Part shown: piece after piece, positions 7,573 to 11,741 of the stretch
Position numbering within the stretch: position 1 is the stretch's first letter
How the letters are laid out: every line of letters starts with the position of its first letter
Assembly (NCBI GenBank): GCA_025358195.1
Contig: JANYKP010000509.1
Location: 1 to 11,741, forward strand
Source: Cyclobacteriaceae bacterium
Lineage (GTDB): Bacteria; Bacteroidota; Bacteroidia; Cytophagales; Cyclobacteriaceae
DNA length: 11,741 bases
Direction of reading: 5' to 3'
Program-made: the position numbers and the translations under genes
The notes under the pieces: model-generated
Told to the model about the DNA's origin: nothing
Database searches by the model: none
The model's input: only the letters and a program-made list of their open reading frames with translations

Positions 7573-7785
7573 TCATGGCTTTAAAAATGTCCGGACTACC
7601 AACTTTTCTTTAACAGCACTCCTTGAAACCGAGCCGCCAAATGAGCCTGAAATAATATTCGTGTTGCGCGCATAATACAAAACCCGTCCATTCGAAGAGC
7701 AAGATCTCACTGTTAATACAATAAAAAGTGAAATTAAAAGGACCCATTTTACTTTGTTCATGTTAAGACGGGCTTTTCTTTTCAT
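7573..7785 (-). CDS. Small hypothetical exported or membrane-anchored peptide
   Basis: A 70-residue protein I do not recognise. It starts with a basic stretch (K2, R3, K4, R6, K11, K13), then a hydrophobic segment (about 14-26, WVLLISLFIVLTV), followed by R27-S28-C29-S30-S31. This looks like a signal peptide or N-terminal anchor; the cysteine suggests a lipoprotein, but VRSC is a poor lipobox. The remainder is short, polar and ends in basic residues. Two things support it as a real gene: a good Shine-Dalgarno (AAAGGAG) just before the ATG, unusual in this window, and a stop only four bases before the ATG of the histidine kinase core, which suggests translational coupling. An internal ATG at codon 9 is a possible alternative start. 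A role as sensory or anchoring partner of the kinase is only an inference from position. Confidence 0.5.
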   Translation of the reverse strand: MKRKARLNMNKVKWVLLISLFIVLTVRSCSSNGRVLYYARNTNIISGSFGGSVSRSAVKEKLVVRTFLKP

Positions 7786-7789
7786 ACTG

Positions 7790-7796
7790 CTCCTTT
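7790..7796 (-). promoter_or_regulatory. Shine-Dalgarno of the small peptide gene
   Basis: Reads AAAGGAG on the minus strand, four bases before the ATG at 7783-7785. It is the clearest ribosome-binding site in the window, where most starts have none, and it decides the start of the 70-residue reading frame. Confidence 0.55.
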
Positions 7797-7971
7797 CTTA
7801 TCAGAACAAAGGTGGTGACAGCAGATCAGTGGTCCCTCAGGGAAAAACTGAATTTTAATAAATCAGGGAAATAGAAACATGCTCAGGGATCAACTCCCAA
7901 GCCATTATTTCAGCCAAGTCTATCGGGGCAAACCCTTACCATGGCTCCATCGGGTATGCAACAACCGTCCG

Positions 7972-8334
7972 TTATTTAAGAAGAGTATTTATGGATGTTA
8001 TCAGCTCGTGGGCTTTGCACGGCTTGCGAATAAAAGTGTCTGCCCCGACCTCCTTGCCGCGGATTTTATCCTCATTTGATGTCTTGGCAGACAAAATGAT
8101 GATTGGAATTGATTGGAAGATTGCTATTGACCTGACTTTTTGAATGAATGCAAAACCATCCATTCCGGGCATTAAAAGATCCGTAATGATTAGATCGGGG
8201 TTGGTTTCGGGTAAAATTTCCAATGCCCGGATCGCGTTATGGGCAATTATAACCAGATATCCCTCCAGCCTGAGTATATCCTCTATCTCCTCGGAGAGGT
8301 GCAGTGTATCTTCCACCAACAGGATCCTTTTCAT
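7972..8334 (-). CDS. CheY-like single-domain response regulator
   Basis: A 120-residue receiver with no output domain. Active-site residues are E8-D9, phosphoacceptor D52 (LIITDLLMPGMDG), S82 (IILSAK) and K104 (IRKPC), all in place. The short length is normal for a minimal receiver. Its ATG overlaps the TGA of the preceding hybrid-type kinase gene by four bases (ATGA), so the pair is translationally coupled and the receiver is the likely phosphotransfer target of that kinase. It may work by protein contact, or pass phosphate on to another component; no HPt protein is visible here. It is the last gene of its operon. The following 186 bases before the small peptide gene show no convincing terminator hairpin with a T-run. 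Confidence 0.93.
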   Translation of the reverse strand: MKRILLVEDTLHLSEEIEDILRLEGYLVIIAHNAIRALEILPETNPDLIITDLLMPGMDGFAFIQKVRSIAIFQSIPIIILSAKTSNEDKIRGKEVGADTFIRKPCKAHELITSINTLLK

Positions 8335-10580
8335 TTGATTGGTATACGGACGCTAAAGGTAGAACCTGCATTTAAGCTGCTACGCACCTGGATGGATCCA
8401 TCCATCAGTTCGACTGCTTTTTTCAATATGGAAAGGCCCAGGCCAGTTCCTTGTATATCGGAAGCATTGGAACCTCGCTGAAAGGACTCAAAAACAGACG
8501 CCAATTCACTTTCCTCAATTCCAATACCTTCATCAGTAACTTCAATTAAGATGTTTCCATTAATGTCAGATACGGCAATGGTGACCGTCGTGTCGGCCGC
8601 GGAGAATTTGAGTGCGTTCGTGAGTAGATTATTGACTACGTTCCGCAATAATTTATCGTCTACACTCACTTTCCTGCTGGCGCAAGAAAAAGTAAAGGTG
8701 ATTTTCCGCTTTTCTTTCACCGTTGACCGCACTTCCTCAATGAGTGAATCAACAAACTCTTTCAAATCAAGACTTATTCGTTTCACTTTTATTTTTCCGG
8801 CTTCCGATTTACCGAGCGTCAAAATATCCTCCAAGAGATTGGTCATGTGACTTGCCTGGTCCTCAATTTTGATAAGTTTCCGCTGTATCTCTTCTGCCGT
8901 CAATTGATGAAAGTAATTTCGAATGGACTCGGCGGCAAAGCTAATGGTGGAAATGGGTGTCCTGAACTCATGAGAGGCAATGGAAACGAACTTATTCTTC
9001 ATTTCAACAAGTTCCTTCTCCTTCTGGAGAGCCTCATTTAATTCCCGCGTACGCTCCTCCACGAGTTTTTCCAGGCCTTGACGATAAAGAATTACCTCCG
9101 AAATATCCTGACCTACACAGATAGCTCCTTTGATATTTTTGTTGCCATCCAGTCGGGGGGAAATACTCATTAATATCACCAGGTTTTTTCCGCTCTTGCT
9201 TACAAAGGGGAGTTCAATATTGCGGGTGGACTCTCCTGTGTACACCTTTTTAATAATATCCCGCACCGTTTCATGCACGCTTGGATCCAAAATATCAATC
9301 CATTTTTTTTCCAGGACTTCATTCTTAGTGTACTCCGTAATCTCGGCCGTAATTCTGTTCCATTCGTTGACATATCCGTTTCGGTCAATGCCGAAAATTG
9401 GAACATTGGCATTCTCAATCAAGCTGGTGAATTCGCGTGCTATGGCAGTGATGTTCTTTTCAAACTCTTTTTGCTCCGTCACATCCGATTGAATTGCTAT
9501 AAATTTATCGAGCGCTCCCTTTTCATTAAATATGGGTGTTATCGTAACCCGTACCCAATGTTTTCTGCCATCCTTTGCATAATTCAGAATTTCCTCGGTA
9601 AAAGGGTGAAGCACCTTTTCCTTATCAATTATTTTTCTCTCTATGAAGGAGTTAGACTCCGGGCCGTACAAAAATTCAAACGGCCTTTTACCAATCACTT
9701 CGTGCAGCGGGTAGCCCGTCAACCTTGTAAAGCTATCATTGACCCATTCAATTCGGAAATCCTTATCCAGGATGAGTACTGAGTTATCCGTCTTACTGGC
9801 AACGATGGAGAGCCTTTTGACTTCTTCCAGCGTTTTGATTCGATCATTTACATCCTGCATAGCCCCGATCATTCGAATCGGTTTCCCCTTTTCATAGAGT
9901 ACATGGGCACGATCGAAAACATGTCGGTAGTTGCCATTGATGTGTCTGTAGCGGTAAAATGAAATCCATGAATCTCCTTGTTCGCTGAAAACCTTGTTCA
10001 TTTCTTCAAGGACGCGCCCATGATCATCGGGATGTATTTTGTCTCTCCACAACCTATCGGTATCCGCCGTGCTTATGGGCTCATATCCAAAAAGTGTTTT
10101 TAGTCCATGGTTCCAGGTGATCGTATCTTTCTCAATATTCCAGTCCCAGATAGCGTCGCTGGTAGCTTTGCTCACCAATTCGTAGCGTTCATTACTTTGA
10201 ACCAGGGACTGTTCTGTTTTTTTTCTTTCGATGGCTTGCCGGATGGCGGTTGGCAAGCGTTTTAGATTATTTTTTAACAAATAATCATCGGCACCTGCCC
10301 TGATAATAGAAGCAGCAAACTCTTCCGATACGGTACCGGTAACAAGAATAAATGGAAGGAAAGGAAATCTCCTTCGGCAAATTTCAAGAGCCTCCGTAGA
10401 GCTGAACTGCGGAAGTTTGTGATCACTTAGAATCAGTTCCGGACAAAACGAAGAAAGTGCCTCAACAAAATCGGCCCGGCTGGCAACCACTTTGGCTTCA
10501 AACGTCACATCGGCACGTTGTAGCATTTTCTGAATCAGGCTCGCATCGTCCGGACTATCCTCAAGCATCAATACCTTCAT
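8331..10580 (-). CDS. Soluble REC-PAS-PAS-PAS histidine kinase
   Basis: A 749-residue kinase with an N-terminal receiver and no membrane segment, hence cytoplasmic. Receiver (about 1-118): acidic pair E7-D8, phosphoacceptor D53 (LILSDHKLP), T81 and K103, all intact, so it can be phosphorylated by another kinase. PAS modules lie at about 132-248 (PAS_3-like, HPDDH at 183-187), 255-372 and 382-498. PAS2 resembles LOV domains (WVNDSFTRLTGY, 279-290) but has KRPFEFL where photoactive LOV proteins carry the flavin-binding cysteine. A coiled coil (about 499-530) leads to HisKA with H537 (SHEFRTP) and the ATPase domain with N655, DEGIG at 683-687 and GTGLGLSI at 711-718. It sits between an Rcp1-like receiver gene 92 bases upstream and a coupled CheY-like receiver overlapping its stop. 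A relay in which the upstream regulator's pathway modulates this kinase through REC, and the kinase feeds the downstream receiver, is plausible but inferred. Confidence 0.95.
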   Translation of the reverse strand: MKVLMLEDSPDDASLIQKMLQRADVTFEAKVVASRADFVEALSSFCPELILSDHKLPQFSSTEALEICRRRFPFLPFILVTGTVSEEFAASIIRAGADDYLLKNNLKRLPTAIRQAIERKKTEQSLVQSNERYELVSKATSDAIWDWNIEKDTITWNHGLKTLFGYEPISTADTDRLWRDKIHPDDHGRVLEEMNKVFSEQGDSWISFYRYRHINGNYRHVFDRAHVLYEKGKPIRMIGAMQDVNDRIKTLEEVKRLSIVASKTDNSVLILDKDFRIEWVNDSFTRLTGYPLHEVIGKRPFEFLYGPESNSFIERKIIDKEKVLHPFTEEILNYAKDGRKHWVRVTITPIFNEKGALDKFIAIQSDVTEQKEFEKNITAIAREFTSLIENANVPIFGIDRNGYVNEWNRITAEITEYTKNEVLEKKWIDILDPSVHETVRDIIKKVYTGESTRNIELPFVSKSGKNLVILMSISPRLDGNKNIKGAICVGQDISEVILYRQGLEKLVEERTRELNEALQKEKELVEMKNKFVSIASHEFRTPISTISFAAESIRNYFHQLTAEEIQRKLIKIEDQASHMTNLLEDILTLGKSEAGKIKVKRISLDLKEFVDSLIEEVRSTVKEKRKITFTFSCASRKVSVDDKLLRNVVNNLLTNALKFSAADTTVTIAVSDINGNILIEVTDEGIGIEESELASVFESFQRGSNASDIQGTGLGLSILKKAVELMDGSIQVRSSLNAGSTFSVRIPIK

Positions 10581-10621
10581 AGGCGGTGCATAGGATCAAT
10601 GTAATTTTTCAGCTTCTCCAT
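10577..10621 (-). CDS. Possible 14-residue coupling minicistron
   Basis: ATG at 10619-10621 opens a frame encoding MEKLKNYIDPMHRL, whose TGA (10577-10579) overlaps the ATG of the REC-PAS kinase as ATGA. The same frame is continuous with the receiver gene upstream, open for 31 codons after its TAA. Translation ending here would deliver ribosomes to the kinase start, which has no Shine-Dalgarno. A GGAG lies only one base before this ATG, too close for a good ribosome-binding site, so the minicistron could be chance. No function of the peptide itself is suggested. Confidence 0.25.
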   Translation of the reverse strand: MEKLKNYIDPMHRL

Positions 10622-10672
10622 ACTCCAGGCGATCCGTGATGTCCGTGGTGTTCCAATTTTGTTGCGGGTCTT

Positions 10673-11119
10673 TTATTTTCCTTTCAAAGGAGGCACATTC
10701 AGTAGCATCCAATACATGCCGAGTTCTACAACAGCCTTTGAGAAAGAATCGAAATTGACAGGCTTCACAATGTAACTGTTGACTCCTAATTGATAGCTTG
10801 CAATAATATCCTTCTCTTCCTTTGAAGATGTCAGCACGATCACGGGAATAAATTTAGTTCGCTCATCGGTCTTAATTGCTTTTAAAATCTCGAGGCCATC
10901 GACTTTGGGAAGCTTGAGGTCAAGTAAAATTAGCTTCAGGCCATTCCCAACGTTTCTGTCAGCATACTTTTCACGGGCAAAAATGAAATCGAGTGCCTCC
11001 GCGCCATCGCTGATATGCAAAAGTCTATTGGTGAGGTTATTCTTTTTTAGACTCCGGATGGTCAACTGAGCTTCGTCAGGGTTGTCCTCCACCAACAAGA
11101 TTTCAACATCTTGATTCAT
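10673..11119 (-). CDS. Rcp1-like single-domain response regulator
   Basis: A 148-residue receiver of the Rcp1 type (the subgroup that includes cyanobacterial phytochrome response regulators). Typical features are ILLVEDNPDEAQLT at the start (7-20), the SDGAEALDFIF block (37-47) with a longer segment before the third strand, phosphoacceptor D67 (LILLDLKLPKVDG), T97 (VLTSS) and K119 (IVKPVNF), and the family's usual end with ELGMYWMLLNVPP. All catalytic residues are present. Regulators of this kind commonly partner PAS- or phytochrome-type kinases and often lie next to REC-containing kinases, as here: the next gene on the same strand is the REC-PAS kinase, 92 bases downstream. It is the first gene of its operon, reading away from the large divergent intergenic region. 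Its output is by protein interaction only; the partner is unproven. Confidence 0.93.
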   Translation of the reverse strand: MNQDVEILLVEDNPDEAQLTIRSLKKNNLTNRLLHISDGAEALDFIFAREKYADRNVGNGLKLILLDLKLPKVDGLEILKAIKTDERTKFIPVIVLTSSKEEKDIIASYQLGVNSYIVKPVNFDSFSKAVVELGMYWMLLNVPPLKGK

Positions 11120-11448
11120 AGTTTCAAATTTTACGGAAAATATTAATCGAGATCTACAGTTTCTTCTCTATGATCATTCATAGCGAAAAGATTTAACGCT
11201 TCAAAAACAAATTAATACGTACTGCTCGTGATAAGGCAGCTTTGAGGGGTTGGTAAAGCTAACGATTGTTCCGAACAAATACAATCAAACTGCTTCCACT
11301 TCCAATAGCATCTTTAATGATTTATTACATCTGTCAGACTGAAACATAAAGTCGTTCCTTCCCATGACATTTCGGAGAAACAATGCAATAAAGAGGTTAA
11401 AGAAGTTTTTAACTACTTTAGCATAGTCATTGGACTCCCAACATTCAC
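11120..11448. other. Divergent intergenic region (329 bases)
   Basis: No gene is seen here. It separates the minus-strand Rcp1-like operon from the plus-strand NarL-type regulator at the right edge and should hold both promoters. On the plus strand TACTTTAG (11414-11421) matches the Bacteroidota -10 consensus TAnnTTTG at all but one fixed position, 27 bases before the ATG at 11449. On the minus strand TTAATTTG (11208-11215) also has one mismatch, about 90 bases before the start at 11119. ATGATCAT (11170-11177) is an 8-base palindrome, and an inverted repeat (11396-11413) abuts the plus-strand -10 candidate. The rest is AT-rich without recognisable structure. Confidence 0.5.
11396..11413. promoter_or_regulatory. 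Inverted repeat GTTAAA-N6-TTTAAC, candidate operator
   Basis: GTTAAA (11396-11401) and TTTAAC (11408-11413) form perfect 6-base arms around a 6-base spacer, directly upstream of the TACTTTAG -10 candidate and in front of a NarL-type regulator gene. The position fits a regulator site overlapping the -35 region. The bases are AT-rich, so chance is a real alternative. Confidence 0.3.
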
Positions 11449-11741
11449 ATGAAATCGACGGAAAAAATCAAAGTGTTGCTGGTCGATGATCATCAATTGA
11501 TCCGCGATGGTGTTAGGTCCATGCTGGAAAACACGGACGATCTGGAAGTGATCGGATCGGTGGCGTCAGGTGAGGATTCGATCAACGAGGTGCGGGAAAA
11601 CAGGCCGGATGTAATACTCATGGACATTATGATGGGTGGTATGACCGGTATTGAAGCCACCCGCTGGATAAAGGATTTTGATCCAACCGTCAAAGTGGTG
11701 TTGTTAACCATGGAAATCAGCAAAGAGTATGTCTCAGCAGG
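11449..11741 (+). CDS. NarL/FixJ-type response regulator, N-terminal part (cut by right edge)
   Basis: The only plus-strand gene; 97 codons are visible and the frame is still open at the window end. The product starts MKSTEKIKVLLVDDHQLIRDG and is a receiver domain: D13-D14 acidic pair, H15 typical of NarL/FixJ regulators, phosphoacceptor D59 (VILMDIMM) followed by a GGMTG turn, and T87 (VVLLTME). The conserved lysine and any LuxR-type helix-turn-helix would lie beyond the edge. The DDHQLIRDG start strongly predicts a full NarL-type DNA-binding regulator of about 210 residues, but the output domain is not seen. It is transcribed divergently from the Rcp1-like/REC-kinase operon; a kinase gene is often found directly next to such a regulator. 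The ATG lacks a clear Shine-Dalgarno. Confidence 0.93.
   Translation, partial: MKSTEKIKVLLVDDHQLIRDGVRSMLENTDDLEVIGSVASGEDSINEVRENRPDVILMDIMMGGMTGIEATRWIKDFDPTVKVVLLTMEISKEYVSA

Noticed and set aside
11493..11723. Minus-strand 76-codon open frame
   Set aside because: It is antisense to the clear receiver domain of the plus-strand regulator starting at 11449 and has no family features.
1..11741. CRISPR arrays, tRNA or rRNA genes, insertion sequences
   Set aside because: No regularly spaced direct repeats, cloverleaf-like segments, rRNA-like stretches or transposase reading frames were seen on either strand.

Overview
The window looks like a chromosomal segment of a Bacteroidota bacterium, probably in or near the Cytophagales. 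This is inferred from the scarcity of Shine-Dalgarno sequences, one perfect TAnnTTTG-type -10 box upstream of the first operon, the abundance of PAS-rich histidine kinases and stand-alone receivers, and an AT-leaning base composition. No rRNA, tRNA, CRISPR array or intact mobile element was seen.

Layout: every gene except the last is on the minus strand. From the left there is (1) a YefM/YoeB-type toxin-antitoxin pair (105-716) with a promoter and possible operator; (2) a DUF1624/HGSNAT-like multi-pass membrane protein (916-2079); (3) two stand-alone receiver proteins (2259-2660 and 2711-3118); (4) a membrane-anchored five-PAS NarX-type histidine kinase with a translationally coupled LuxR/NarL-type response regulator (6608 down to 3214); (5) a small membrane or exported peptide tightly coupled to a sensorless histidine kinase core (7785 down to 6882); (6) an Rcp1-like receiver, a soluble REC-PAS-PAS-PAS-HisKA-HATPase kinase and a coupled CheY-like receiver (11119 down to 7972); and (7) a 329-base divergent intergenic region followed by the start of a plus-strand NarL/FixJ-type response regulator that runs off the right edge.

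From 2259 to the right end this is a two-component signalling island: three histidine kinases and seven receiver domains (six separate regulators plus the REC fused to a kinase). Only the regulator at 3214-3840 has a visible DNA-binding output; the right-edge gene may have one outside the window. Four receivers have no output domain and no HPt domain was seen. The natural pairings are the five-PAS kinase with its overlapping LuxR regulator, and the REC-kinase with the single receivers on either side. The sensorless kinase and the receivers at 2259 and 2711 have no obvious partner. The families are all known; what is worth a second look is their arrangement and a few small elements (a coupled 14-codon minicistron, the small-peptide/kinase pair, a receiver with an enlarged active-site loop, a two-cysteine PAS domain, and inverted repeats in promoters).
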